NCBI GenBank assembly: GCA_947457465.1
Contig: CANGWB010000020.1
Span: forward strand, 1 to 33,461
Reading direction: 5' to 3'
DNA length: 33,461 nucleotides
DNA from: Chitinophagaceae bacterium
GTDB taxonomy: Bacteria; Bacteroidota; Bacteroidia; Chitinophagales; Chitinophagaceae
Shown one piece after another: positions 16,596 to 25,211 of this stretch. The position numbers were made by a program, and so were the translations under genes. Under the pieces are notes generated by a model. The model did not search any database, had not been told where the DNA came from, and saw only the letters and a list, made by a program, of their open reading frames with translations. The first letter of the stretch is position 1. Each line of letters opens with the position of its first letter.

Positions 16596-16823
16596 TCACT
16601 TTTTTGTTTTTACAGGTAAGTTTGGCGATACCTCAAAACTTACTTTAGCATTGATTCGATACTCGGTGATCTTATTACTTCTTACAACCGCACTGTGGTC
16701 TTGAATGTAAATAGACCGGATGTTTTTGACGGTACGACCTGCTTCTGAGACAGCTTGTGCCGCTGCATCCTCCCAGCTCTTTTCCGAGCTTGACATCAAT
16801 TCGAGAACTTTAATGACTGACAT
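16596..16823 (-). CDS. Dodecin-family protein
   Basis: 75 aa, full length for the family (about 65-75 aa). The pattern 'SVIKVLELMSSSEKSWEDAAAQAVSEAGRTVKNIRSIYIQDHSAVV' followed by 'ITEYRINAKVSFEV' matches dodecins, which form a 12-subunit shell that stores flavin or flavin breakdown products. The usual flavin-stacking Trp of the 'KWFEV' segment is replaced here (RSIYIQ), so flavin binding may be weaker or different. Transcribed in the same direction as the downstream two-component genes, so possibly the first gene of that unit. A tandem palindromic site is upstream. Confidence 0.93.
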   Translation of the reverse strand: MSVIKVLELMSSSEKSWEDAAAQAVSEAGRTVKNIRSIYIQDHSAVVRSNKITEYRINAKVSFEVSPNLPVKTKK

Positions 16824-16873
16824 AAAATATTAAGATTTAAAACAAAGTATATCCTTTTCGTTAAACAGAACTA

Positions 16874-16885
16874 TGACTAAAGTCA
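16874..16885. promoter_or_regulatory. TGACT-N2-AGTCA inverted repeat upstream of dodecin
   Basis: TGACTaaAGTCA, a perfect 5-bp inverted repeat with a 2-base spacer, about 50 bases upstream of the dodecin start. It has the form of a CRP/FNR-type or other dimeric regulator site, but no second copy was found to compare. Confidence 0.35.
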
Positions 16886-16926
16886 CATTCCAAAATGACC
16901 AACTGTTTATTGAAATCTAAATGAAT

Positions 16927-16968
16927 AGCATTTATGCCATAATGTATTGCATATATGCAATAATGTCT
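16927..16968. promoter_or_regulatory. Tandem 21-bp repeat with palindromic cores, candidate operator
   Basis: Two adjacent 21-bp units (16927-16947 and 16948-16968) match at 17 of 21 positions. Each contains GCATnnATGC followed by AATAATG or CATAATG. The second core extends to an 18-bp perfect palindrome, TATTGCATATATGCAATA (16945-16962). The 21-base period equals two helical turns, as expected for two dimers bound on one face. It lies 104-145 bases upstream of the dodecin start and just after the 302-aa gene. Confidence 0.5.
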
Positions 16969-17002
16969 AATTATTTCTATTAAACTCTTCTACGAGTTAA
17001 TG

Positions 17003-17911
17003 TCATTCTTGCAATAAATGAGTCTGATTTATGATTATATGTCGTGCAAGACAATTGTCTATGCTCCATATAAACTTATTCATATTTTGTATAGACAATG
17101 CATTTATGCTATTATCAAGCAGCAAATTATTGATGTCAAATGTGCTATGTCTGCTGCTACTAATCATATTAATTTGATCTGGATTCCAACTATTGTATCT
17201 TATCAATTGGCTAGGAAATCTTTTTCTGATTATTGATTTCATGACATTGCTTCTCTCATCTTCATTTGATATTAAGTAGTCTTTATCATTAAACAGTTCT
17301 CGTTTTATGGTCTTATGATCTGATGCGGCTGAATCAGTCCCATTATTACATATCGCTACGATTCCCTGATGTTTCGCATTCAATTGTTTGAATGATTGAC
17401 ATAGCAGTATAATTATCTTATCCCTGGAATTGATTTCGTTTTTTAGTGACAAGAATTTTTCAAGCTTGTTAAGTCTGATCTCATAAGCATTGATGACAGA
17501 CTCTTTCAGCTCGATCAGAAAGCTAGTAGGCGACATTATGAGTTCCTTCAACAGTTCTCGCCATCCGTCTTTCGAATTGGCTATGCCAATATTATTAATT
17601 GGTTGTTTTAGCGGGTATATGTCCACACCCTCATTTTCCCAGATAAGTACTACACTATTTGTTGGGAAATAGGGAATAAAGCTTTTGGCAGTTTCTCGCC
17701 ATTTATTGATGATGTTAGTTCGTGTTTTTAATTTTTCACTTCCATACGATGTTAAATCATTTCTTATCAGATTTTGAAAAGGGTCGTCTTCCCCTTTCAT
17801 CACCTTGTTAAATGGCAGCCAGGCCATATAAAATCCGGAAATTTCCCAGTCATTTGCCGGGCTTCTGAATTCATTCCTTTCCTTTCGCGGTTCTTGGATA
17901 ATGCTATTCAC
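17003..17911 (-). CDS. Unrecognised AT-rich 302-aa protein
   Basis: 302 aa, with the first in-frame start a GTG at 17909-17911; a TGA lies two codons upstream and the next Met is residue 29. No signal peptide, membrane segment or known motif. Visible stretches include 'NDWEISGFYMAWLPFNKVMKGEDDPFQ', 'SVVLIWENEGVDIYPLKQPI' and a helix-rich centre 'ELKESVINAYEIRLNKLEKFLSLKNEI'. The last 100 residues are Asn/Ile/Ser-rich. The gene is AT-rich (19 G+C in the 60 bases from 17041, 32%; a 60-base sample of lepA has 37), so recent transfer is likely. It may be truncated at the 5' end. The GTG lies in the arm of an imperfect hairpin (ACACCTCAAC / GTTGGGGTGT, 17908-17932). Confidence 0.55.
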   Translation of the reverse strand: MNSIIQEPRKERNEFRSPANDWEISGFYMAWLPFNKVMKGEDDPFQNLIRNDLTSYGSEKLKTRTNIINKWRETAKSFIPYFPTNSVVLIWENEGVDIYPLKQPINNIGIANSKDGWRELLKELIMSPTSFLIELKESVINAYEIRLNKLEKFLSLKNEINSRDKIIILLCQSFKQLNAKHQGIVAICNNGTDSAASDHKTIKRELFNDKDYLISNEDERSNVMKSIIRKRFPSQLIRYNSWNPDQINMISSSRHSTFDINNLLLDNSINALSIQNMNKFIWSIDNCLARHIIINQTHLLQE

Positions 17912-17983
17912 ACCTCAACATACGGTTGGGGTGTCAGCTTAATACTGATCACAATTATTAGAACTTCTGATCTGTAAAGGATG

Positions 17984-18853
17984 TCAGGGGGTCCGAGTCC
18001 GGTAGGAATATCGGATGGATCCGGTATGTTCTTTTTTGTTATTAAAAAGGGCCTCTTCTGTTAGTAGGCCATTTTTCCCGAAACCATAGCGCCAAATCAA
18101 GTATGATACATCACGACTACCGGTCAATTGCATTCGTTGAATAATATTCCCTGCATCATCGTATTCAAATAGTTGATCGGGTAGGAGTCGTTTCCATTTT
18201 TCATTATATCTTACTACATCGGTGAGGTTGCCCTTCTCATCGTAATAGTAGTAGATAAAACTTGTTAATGTTTTCTTTTTATAGGTTTGTTCCTCTGTAA
18301 CTAGGCCATTCGTGTCTACAATAAACCGGATCATAGTTGTATCGAATCTGCCATCAATTTGTTCAACGATGCGCCAGAGCTGTGTTGGATGATTTTTAAT
18401 GTCGTAGCTCCACACATGTATTTCGTGGTCTTTAAAGTCAACCAGGCTATCTTGGTGCGTGTTCTCGATCCGGACGACATTTCCTTTTTCATCTCTTTTA
18501 TAGGCAATTTGAGTATACATGCCTGGTTGTATCTCAGTTTCAGATTCCAGGGCGCCAGCTGGATTGAAAACGTAGGTAGTTTTTATATCGAATTCGCTTG
18601 TTGATCTGATTTTATTCAAAGTGTCGCCACCACGCGATAGTGTGCAGGATTGTTTGTAATCAGTTTGTTTCTCGCCTGTGGGTAATATGGCTGTCTCCTG
18701 GATCAGAACTACCTGTTCCTTTCGATAGGTTTGAACCTTGCGTTCCCATTGCTTTAGTGCGATCAAGTCGTTATAATAGTATTGTGCCTGTGCCGGTAGG
18801 ATAAACATGGCAAGTGTCAGACCAAACCAAAATTTTGAATGTTGATAACCCAT
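17984..18853 (-). CDS. Secreted YD-repeat-like protein
   Basis: 289 aa. Signal peptide at residues 1-23 (FWFGLTLAMFILPAQAQ). The mature chain contains several YD/RHS-like turns: 'TTYVFNPAGALESETEIQPGMYTQIAYKRDEKGNVVRIENT', 'FIYYYYDEKGNLTDVVRYNEKW', 'LFEYDDAGNIIQRMQL' and 'RYGFGKNGLLTEEALFNNK', the Y-D-x-x-G-N pattern of about 20-25 residues. These are short degenerate repeats, not a full RHS toxin shell, and there is no toxin domain. Probably periplasmic or surface. It is divergent from mazG with only 36 bases between the starts, so the promoters must overlap the coding starts. Confidence 0.7.
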   Translation of the reverse strand: MGYQHSKFWFGLTLAMFILPAQAQYYYNDLIALKQWERKVQTYRKEQVVLIQETAILPTGEKQTDYKQSCTLSRGGDTLNKIRSTSEFDIKTTYVFNPAGALESETEIQPGMYTQIAYKRDEKGNVVRIENTHQDSLVDFKDHEIHVWSYDIKNHPTQLWRIVEQIDGRFDTTMIRFIVDTNGLVTEEQTYKKKTLTSFIYYYYDEKGNLTDVVRYNEKWKRLLPDQLFEYDDAGNIIQRMQLTGSRDVSYLIWRYGFGKNGLLTEEALFNNKKEHTGSIRYSYRTRTP

Positions 18854-18889
18854 ACCCCAAATCTACCTCATCATTTTTACTTTTATAGC

Positions 18890-19675
18890 ATGCAATCATC
18901 TACTCGTTCGGAAACACCAATTATAGCATTTGCTCGTTTATTGAAGATCATGGATGAGCTTCGGGAGAAATGTCCATGGGATAAGAAACAAACCATAGAC
19001 AGTTTACGAACGCTTACGCTAGAGGAGACTTATGAACTTGCCGATGCCATTACAAGTGGCAACTGGGAAGACATTCGGGAGGAGCTTGGAGATCTTATGT
19101 TGCACCTTGTTTTTTATGGAAAGATTGCCTCCGAAAAGGGGCTCTTTACGATGACGGAAGTGCTCGATGGGATATGCGATAAGTTGATTAAGCGACATCC
19201 TCATATATATGGCGACGTTGAGGTAAAGGATGAACAGGATGTGAAGCGAAATTGGGAGCAGATCAAATTGTCGGAAGGGAAACGCTCCGTGTTGGAGGGT
19301 GTCCCGGCTTCGCTTCCGGCGCTGGTCAAGGCCGTTCGGTTGCAGGAAAAAGCCCGCCAGGTTGGGTTCGATTGGGATCATGCCGGACAGGTATTGGAAA
19401 AAGTCCGTGAGGAGGAGGCTGAGCTCAATCAAGCGATTGAACAGGGGAGCCCTGAGGAGAAAGAAGCTGAATTTGGCGATTTATTGTTTGCCTGGATCAA
19501 TTATGCCCGCTTTATCAATGTTGACCCAGAATCTGCACTCAGCCGAACGAACCAGAAGTTCATCCGTCGGTTTCAGGCGGTTGAAGTGCTGGCGGCTCAA
19601 CGGGGCTTGGAGCTGCATACGATGGGATTGGTGGAACTGGATTCCCTTTGGAATGAAGTCAAGCGATCCGAGTAA
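18890..19675 (+). CDS. mazG: Nucleoside triphosphate pyrophosphohydrolase MazG
   Basis: 261 aa from the ATG at 18890; an upstream ATG at 18839 lies within the divergent gene's coding region and gives an unrelated leader, so it was rejected. Residues ~20-130 hold the first MazG domain, with CPWDKKQTIDSLRTLTLEETYELADAI carrying the EExxE metal motif and 'EELGDLMLHLVFYGKIA' the second acidic motif. The second domain is at about 140-250 ('EEEAELNQAI...EAEFGDLLFAWINYAR'). It hydrolyses (d)NTPs to NMP and pyrophosphate, clearing damaged or excess nucleotides. E. coli MazG has 263 residues, so the length is normal. It sits 60 bases upstream of lepA with a promoter between. Confidence 0.96.
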   Translation: MQSSTRSETPIIAFARLLKIMDELREKCPWDKKQTIDSLRTLTLEETYELADAITSGNWEDIREELGDLMLHLVFYGKIASEKGLFTMTEVLDGICDKLIKRHPHIYGDVEVKDEQDVKRNWEQIKLSEGKRSVLEGVPASLPALVKAVRLQEKARQVGFDWDHAGQVLEKVREEEAELNQAIEQGSPEEKEAEFGDLLFAWINYARFINVDPESALSRTNQKFIRRFQAVEVLAAQRGLELHTMGLVELDSLWNEVKRSE

Positions 19676-19680
19676 ATTGC

Positions 19681-19711
19681 TTGACCATCCCCCCGTCAAT
19701 CCGTACCTTTG
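19681..19711 (+). promoter_or_regulatory. Bacteroidetes-type promoter of lepA
   Basis: TTG (19681-19683), 20-base spacer, TACCTTTG (19704-19711). The -7 box matches TAnnTTTG fully and the spacing fits the Bacteroidetes housekeeping promoter. A start about six bases on gives a leader of roughly 20 bases to the lepA ATG at 19736. Confidence 0.65.
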
Positions 19712-19735
19712 CACGGCCAAAATGGCCTCTTATCC

Positions 19736-21529
19736 ATGAAGCAGATCAGGAACTTTTGTATTATCGCCCATATCGACCACGGAAAATCCACTCTGGCGGA
19801 CAGGCTGCTTCAATCGACTAATACCATCACTGAACGGGAAATGATGGACCAGGTGTTGGACGATATGGACCTCGAACGAGAGAAAGGCATTACCATCAAA
19901 AGCCACGCGATCCAGATCAACTATCGGCATAAAGACGGTACAGATTATACGCTGAACCTGATCGATACGCCTGGTCACGTCGACTTCAGTTATGAGGTCA
20001 GCCGCGCGTTGGCAGCCTGTGAGGGTTGTTTACTTCTGGTGGATGCCACACAAGGGATTCAAGCCCAGACAATCAGCAATTTATATCTGGCAATTGATAA
20101 TAATTTAGAGATTATTCCCGTCATCAATAAGATCGATATGGACGGTGCCATGGTGGAAGAGGTAGAAGATCAAATTGTCGATCTGATTGGCTGCAAGCGG
20201 GAAGAGATCCTGCATGCCAGTGCCCGTACCGGGCTCGGGGTGGACAAGATTCTGGAGGCGATTGTGGAGCGTATTCCGTCACCAACGGGCAAGCCAGAGG
20301 TGCCCTTGCAAGCCCTGATCTTTGATTCTGTTTTCAATTCATTCAGAGGTATTATCGTTTATTACCGTATCCTGAACGGTTCGATCCGAAAGGGGGATAA
20401 GGTAAAATTCGTAAGTACCGGTCAGGAGTATGAGGCCGCAGAGATCGGGATACTTAAATTAAAACTCACGGAAAAAGAGGCGGTGCATGCCGGCGACGTA
20501 GGCTATATCATCACCGGAATCAAGAATGCCAAGGAGGTGAAAGTGGGTGATACGATTACGCTTGCTTCCAATCCGACCCCCGAGATGATCAAGGGTTTTG
20601 AAGAAGTTAAGCCAATGGTTTTTGCAGGTATTTTTCCGGTCAATACCGATGAATTTGAAGAGTTACGGGATTGCATGGATAAACTCCAGTTGAATGATGC
20701 CTCTCTTACGTTCGAATTGGAAACCTCTCAGGCCCTCGGGTTCGGTTTTCGGTGCGGTTTCTTGGGAATGCTGCACATGGAGATCATTCAGGAGCGGCTG
20801 GAACGCGAGTTTAATCAGACCGTGATCACAACGGTTCCCAACGTGAGCTTCTTTGCCTACACGACCAAGGGGGAAAAAGTGATCGTGAACAATCCGACGG
20901 AATTTCCCGACCCGGTCAAGACTGAGCGAATCGAGGAGCCCTTTATCAAGGCACAGATCATATCTAAGCCCGAATACATCGGTAACATCATGACTCTATG
21001 CCTGGGTAAACGAGGGATTTTGATCAATCAGAGTTATCTGACGCAGACCCGAGTGGAGCTCATTTTTGAGATGCCATTGACTGAGATTGTATTTGATTTT
21101 TACGATAAACTGAAGTCTCAGACCCGTGGATATGCTTCTTTCGATTATCATCCGATCGGGTACCGCGACAGTGATATCTGTAAAATGGACATTCTGCTGA
21201 ATGCCGACAAAGTGGATGCGCTTTCAGCGTTGATCCATCGCAGTAGGGCACAAGACTTTGGCCGGAAGCTCTGTGAAAAACTCAAAGAGTTATTGCCACG
21301 CCAGCAGTTTCAGATCGCCATCCAGGCAGCTATCGGAGCCAAGATCGTGGCTCGAGAGAATATCTCTGCGCTTCGCAAAGACGTGACTGCCAAATGTTAT
21401 GGAGGTGATATCAGCCGTAAACGGAAACTTCTGGAGAAACAAAAAGAGGGTAAAAAGCGGATGCGTCAAATCGGGAACGTAGAAGTGCCACAGGAAGCCT
21501 TTCTGGCGGTCTTGAAGTTGGATGAATAA
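19736..21529 (+). CDS. lepA: Elongation factor 4 (LepA) GTPase
   Basis: 597 aa, the usual LepA length. The start ATG at 19736 gives [19 protein letters not shown] with the P-loop (A10-T18); a TTG at 19709 would add an unsupported nine residues. Further GTPase motifs are [12 protein letters not shown] and [11 protein letters not shown]-like domains 2 and 3 follow, then the LepA-specific tail ('[29 protein letters not shown]'). It binds ribosomes and promotes back-translocation or ribosome biogenesis under stress. It has its own promoter, is separated by 60 bases from mazG and ends three bases before the flippase stop, a convergent arrangement without an obvious terminator. Confidence 0.98.
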   Translation: MKQIRNFCIIAHIDHGKSTLADRLLQSTNTITEREMMDQVLDDMDLEREKGITIKSHAIQINYRHKDGTDYTLNLIDTPGHVDFSYEVSRALAACEGCLLLVDATQGIQAQTISNLYLAIDNNLEIIPVINKIDMDGAMVEEVEDQIVDLIGCKREEILHASARTGLGVDKILEAIVERIPSPTGKPEVPLQALIFDSVFNSFRGIIVYYRILNGSIRKGDKVKFVSTGQEYEAAEIGILKLKLTEKEAVHAGDVGYIITGIKNAKEVKVGDTITLASNPTPEMIKGFEEVKPMVFAGIFPVNTDEFEELRDCMDKLQLNDASLTFELETSQALGFGFRCGFLGMLHMEIIQERLEREFNQTVITTVPNVSFFAYTTKGEKVIVNNPTEFPDPVKTERIEEPFIKAQIISKPEYIGNIMTLCLGKRGILINQSYLTQTRVELIFEMPLTEIVFDFYDKLKSQTRGYASFDYHPIGYRDSDICKMDILLNADKVDALSALIHRSRAQDFGRKLCEKLKELLPRQQFQIAIQAAIGAKIVARENISALRKDVTAKCYGGDISRKRKLLEKQKEGKKRMRQIGNVEVPQEAFLAVLKLDE

Positions 21530-21532
21530 AGT

Positions 21533-22942
21533 CTACTGATTTTTTGAGATCTCAGTTATATACGGGTGCTTCCAGAGTGTATGTTGGATGAACAAATAGA
21601 TAAGGCCGGATGCACATCCTCCGATGAGTAGTCTAACCAAGTTGCTTAACTCCATTCCATCCAAGATCATGTAGATCGGAATGAACGCCAGACAGGTCAT
21701 GCCTGTTTTGAGTTGAGTTTTCCAGTCGATCGACGGTTTTAGTAGCAACAGAAAGAAAAGCATAAAGCCAAATTCGATCAGCAGCGAATTCATAGCTGCC
21801 CCGATAGCTCCGAACAGCGGGATCAGCCAGTAATTTAAGCCGATACTGATGGCGATACCGGCGCCTACACCGATGGCAATACTTCTTTTGTTTTTGGTAT
21901 TTGTGCCGCTTAATCCATAATATATAAGCAGGTTCGACATGCTAATGAAGAGCGGGATTCCCGACATCCATCGAATGGCCTGAATCGAACCCGTGAATGC
22001 AGATCCGGAAAATACCCAAACCAGTTCCTTGGCGTACAACAGATAGAGAACGGAGATCGGGATAGCCAAATAGGTAATCCAGCGGATCGATCGTTCAAGC
22101 AACTCAGTGGCATCAGTTGAATTCCCTTTTGCATGATGGCTGGAAAACTTAGGAGAAACAACCAGATTCAACGCCATAGGTAGCAATAGGGAGAGCCGAA
22201 CCAATTTTGCGGCATTCCCATATAGTCCGATCTGCTCCTCGCTGCTCATCACGCCCAAGAGGGTGACATCCAGAAAGTCTGTGCAACTAATAAAAACTGT
22301 GCCTATGTAAAAAAGAAATAGTTCATTCCATTTAAACGATTCGTTTACTTCTTTGAGTGGGTTTTTTAATAGGTCATTACGTATCCATAGCGTGTTGACT
22401 AAAGCGGAAAGACAAATGGTGATCGTAATGATCCAAATATATGTTTTATAGTCTGAGGGGGATTTGATCAGCGCTATAATTGCAATTAACCCCAATAGGC
22501 GAAGTGTCAGGTTCCGAATTGCTGGAATATCAAAACGCTGTTTCCCTTGAAGATACCACTCGGCAGATAGGCTATTGGCTATTATGAAAAGGGCACCAAT
22601 GGGAAGGACTTCGTGTATGAAAAACCAACCACTATGATCTTTGGTCAATAGGAAAAAAATGCCATAACCCAGTAAGCTGAGCACGATACTCCAGCCCGTT
22701 AACGATCGGTAGATTTTTCTGGAGTCAATGCCTAATGATTGCAATTGTGCAATTCGGTACATGCCAAACGCTGGAATGCCGATTGTGGCAATGCTAAAGA
22801 TTAGCCCCATGGAGTTGTCTACAAATTGAACGGCTCCCAGTCTTTCCGGTCCAAGAACACGGGTTAAATAAGGGTAGGTGATCAGCGGGAATAATAACCC
22901 GATAATCGCGTTTAGTAGCTGATATGAAAATTGCCGAAACGT
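21533..22942 (-). CDS. Wzx/MATE-type polysaccharide flippase; start codon unusual
   Basis: Integral membrane protein with about 12 hydrophobic segments, of the oligosaccharide flippase (Wzx) class that moves lipid-linked glycans across the inner membrane. The first ATG, at 22810, gives 425 aa but skips part of the first helix. In frame upstream, 44 more residues (FRQFSYQLLNAIIGLLFP...YLTRVLGPERLGAVQFVDNS) look like the true N-terminus of this family, giving 469 aa. The frame opens after TAA at 22946-22948 and the only candidate initiators are non-standard, ACG (22940-22942) being in the position of the expected ATG. It follows the 310-aa gene by 9 bases. Either ACG starts, or a mutation or sequence error changed ATG. 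Confidence 0.85.
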   Translation of the reverse strand, partial: TFRQFSYQLLNAIIGLLFPLITYPYLTRVLGPERLGAVQFVDNSMGLIFSIATIGIPAFGMYRIAQLQSLGIDSRKIYRSLTGWSIVLSLLGYGIFFLLTKDHSGWFFIHEVLPIGALFIIANSLSAEWYLQGKQRFDIPAIRNLTLRLLGLIAIIALIKSPSDYKTYIWIITITICLSALVNTLWIRNDLLKNPLKEVNESFKWNELFLFYIGTVFISCTDFLDVTLLGVMSSEEQIGLYGNAAKLVRLSLLLPMALNLVVSPKFSSHHAKGNSTDATELLERSIRWITYLAIPISVLYLLYAKELVWVFSGSAFTGSIQAIRWMSGIPLFISMSNLLIYYGLSGTNTKNKRSIAIGVGAGIAISIGLNYWLIPLFGAIGAAMNSLLIEFGFMLFFLLLLKPSIDWKTQLKTGMTCLAFIPIYMILDGMELSNLVRLLIGGCASGLIYLFIQHTLWKHPYITEISKNQ

Positions 22943-22951
22943 AAATTATCG

Positions 22952-23884
22952 TTATTGGTTACCTATTTTTTGATTGGCTTTCTGGTCCAGTATAGGAACC
23001 TCCCTGGGTGCTTCTCCCTCTTTGAGTTTCAGGGTAAAGACTTTATCTATGTGTACCCACTTTCCCTTTTTCCAAACAAATCCTTCCTGATCTCCGTCCG
23101 GGATGTAGGTCCATTTATTTTCCGGATCGTTGTTTTCCGAGATCAGGTGGTCGACCAGGATCATGTCCAGATTTTTGATGTAGTTGACAAGGACTTGAGC
23201 ATCTTTCTTGAACTCTATTTGAAATCGATCTTGTGTTTTTTGTGGGATGGAGTCCTCCTCATAACTAAAGAAAGGGCCGCCAAAAACCGGTTCGCCCTTA
23301 CTATTGAAGTGTAGTACATCGATCCATTTGACACTGCTCATCGGACCGTTCGGATCGAAACCGAATAGCGTGTAATAATTTTTTCCGGCATGTTGCGTGC
23401 GGACCATATTGTAGTAATAGGCACCGATCCAATTCATTCGGTCGCGGACCGAGTCGATCGGATTGTCAACAAATTCAGATACGTCGCGTAATGGAAACAT
23501 CTTTAAGCTCCCGTCTTTGGTTCGCATCTGAATGGTGCCGCGTTGGCGGTGATAATAATCGTCATAGGAGAGATTCCAGCTGAAGATCCTAAAACTGCTA
23601 TCCGGCGCATATAGTTTGGATATGCCCAGGAGCGAATCAAATGGAAACTGAAAGGAGTGGGGGATCTGCAAGGTCCGGACCAGTACACGCGTGAATTGAC
23701 TGTCTGCTTTCATCCGTGTCGCCTGTATGCTATCCTTATTTAACAGGAAGGATAATTTTATTAAGGTGTCTTGTTTCTCTTGTAATTTTTTCTGATCGGA
23801 TTGTTTGATCAAGTTCAACTGTCCGATCCCATCTATTGAGATCAAAAAACACAGAGAGAAAATAAGTAGGAGGGGGCGTATCAT
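22952..23884 (-). CDS. Secreted protein of unknown function
   Basis: 310 aa. Signal peptide at residues 1-22 (LLLIFSLCFLISIDGIGQ), then a mostly beta-strand-rich chain with Asp/Tyr-rich blocks ('FRIFSWNLSYDDYYHRQRGTIQMRTKDGSLKMFPL', 'NWIGAYYYNMVRTQHAGKNYYTLFGFDPNGPMSSVKWIDVLHFN'). I cannot assign a family. It sits between the heptose genes and the flippase, and its stop is 9 bases upstream of the flippase's open frame, so a role in surface polysaccharide is a guess from context. A 76-base gap separates it from the upstream fusion gene. Confidence 0.65.
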   Translation of the reverse strand: MIRPLLLIFSLCFLISIDGIGQLNLIKQSDQKKLQEKQDTLIKLSFLLNKDSIQATRMKADSQFTRVLVRTLQIPHSFQFPFDSLLGISKLYAPDSSFRIFSWNLSYDDYYHRQRGTIQMRTKDGSLKMFPLRDVSEFVDNPIDSVRDRMNWIGAYYYNMVRTQHAGKNYYTLFGFDPNGPMSSVKWIDVLHFNSKGEPVFGGPFFSYEEDSIPQKTQDRFQIEFKKDAQVLVNYIKNLDMILVDHLISENNDPENKWTYIPDGDQEGFVWKKGKWVHIDKVFTLKLKEGEAPREVPILDQKANQKIGNQ

Positions 23885-23960
23885 TGTTTCGAAAATAACG
23901 TTTCTAACGGATCATTTTTGCTGGTTATGTATCCGACTTCGTGAAAGCTTTGTCAATATT

Positions 23961-25211
23961 TCACCCTACGATCCAATCAGCCAGTTCAGGTAAAGAATCA
24001 AAACGTATATCAATATCCGGATGTGGGAAATTGAATTCTGGATTCGTAGTGGCCAAATAGCAGGCATAGAAGCCGGCATTTCGGGCAAAAAGCATATCGC
24101 TATGTTTATTTCCCACCATGATCGTTTTTTCGGGGTCGATCTCCGGAAACTCCTGACGGGCCCGATAGCCCATTCCCGGATTGGGCTTTCTATCGGGATG
24201 TAAGTTGTCGATACTGGTGCAATAAAAAATACGATCGACCCGTCCTCCGGCTGCAGCTATTTTTTCGCTCATATACTGGTTCACGTCCCTCAGATCGGCT
24301 TCGGTCATATATCCCTTACCTACACCGCGTTGATTGGTGACGACAATGATCCGTCCGACTCGCTGGCTCAGTCGGGTGATCGCTTGAGGAACATCCGCTA
24401 AGAATTTAAATTCGGTTACGGATCGAATATAATCCTGATGCTTTTCTTGGTTGATCACCCCATCGCGATCGAGAAATAAGGTCCACGATTGATCGATCTT
24501 ATCGGGATCCAATGGCAATGACCGTAATTCATGGTCGGCCAGCTGGTGGTCTTCGGGTATTCCGATGTCTCTGAAATATCCATGCTGTGAGAGTCCGATG
24601 AATTTTCGTTGTCCCACCCATTTTTCCAGGTAGTCTTTTTCGAAGGAAAATTTCTGTGGCAACTCTTCTTCCAAGAATTTATGTCGATCGATCAAATACA
24701 CACCGGCATTGATGTTACCGGATTGGACAGGTTTCTTTTCTTGGAATTCAGTAACCTTTCCTTTTTCATCTGTACAAACCACCCCATACCGATCGAAATG
24801 TTGCATCTCCTTCAATAACAAGGTGCAGGCAGCCATTTGTTCGTGGTGAAATCGGGCAGCGGCGTGCAAATCGCCCTTGAATAACGTATCACCGTTCAGC
24901 ACCAGTATTTGTTGTTGTTTGCAGGCTTGTAAAGAGGCAAGGATCGCACCTCCGGTACCGAGTGGTTCATCTTCCGTCACGATTTCATAGGCCAGTGTCG
25001 GAAATTGTTTCTCCAAATAGGCCTCTATCATCTCTCTTTTGTATCCCAGAGAGAATACAAATCGTTCGATGCCCTGAGATCGCCAATAATTGATGACATA
25101 AAAAAGGAATGGCCTATCGGCAACCGGCGCCAGACATTTGGGTAGATCCGTTACGGAAGATCGTAGGCGCGTGCCTAGTCCGCCAGCCAATACGATCGCC
25201 TCTCGTATCAT
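23961..25211 (-). CDS. hddC-gmhB: Fused heptose-1-P guanylyltransferase (HddC) and heptose-1,7-bisP phosphatase (GmhB)
   Basis: 416 aa, two enzymes in one chain. Residues 1-~230 are a sugar-phosphate nucleotidyltransferase: VLAGGLGTRLRSS (7-19), LPKCLAPV (23-30), and VLNGDTLFKGD (104-114), the metal-binding NGD. Residues ~243-400 are a HAD-IIIA phosphatase: FLDRDGVIN (246-254, nucleophile Asp248, Asp250), VVTNQRGVGKG (290-300) and MVGNKHSD (365-372). The zinc-knuckle Cys pairs of classic GmhB are absent (CTSIDNLHPDRKPNPGM). The fusion would do the last two steps of GDP-D-glycero-alpha-D-manno-heptose synthesis. Its start overlaps the gmhA stop by 4 bases (ATGA). Heptose rather than other sugar specificity is inferred from gmhA and hddA beside it. 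Confidence 0.88.
   Translation of the reverse strand: MIREAIVLAGGLGTRLRSSVTDLPKCLAPVADRPFLFYVINYWRSQGIERFVFSLGYKREMIEAYLEKQFPTLAYEIVTEDEPLGTGGAILASLQACKQQQILVLNGDTLFKGDLHAAARFHHEQMAACTLLLKEMQHFDRYGVVCTDEKGKVTEFQEKKPVQSGNINAGVYLIDRHKFLEEELPQKFSFEKDYLEKWVGQRKFIGLSQHGYFRDIGIPEDHQLADHELRSLPLDPDKIDQSWTLFLDRDGVINQEKHQDYIRSVTEFKFLADVPQAITRLSQRVGRIIVVTNQRGVGKGYMTEADLRDVNQYMSEKIAAAGGRVDRIFYCTSIDNLHPDRKPNPGMGYRARQEFPEIDPEKTIMVGNKHSDMLFARNAGFYACYLATTNPEFNFPHPDIDIRFDSLPELADWIVG

Noticed and set aside
18854-18889. Promoter boxes between the YD-repeat gene and mazG (TAGATTTG on -, TACTTTTA on +)
   Set aside because: The -7-like boxes exist, but no -33 box is at the right distance, and the minus one would make the mRNA leaderless. 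Not strong enough to list.
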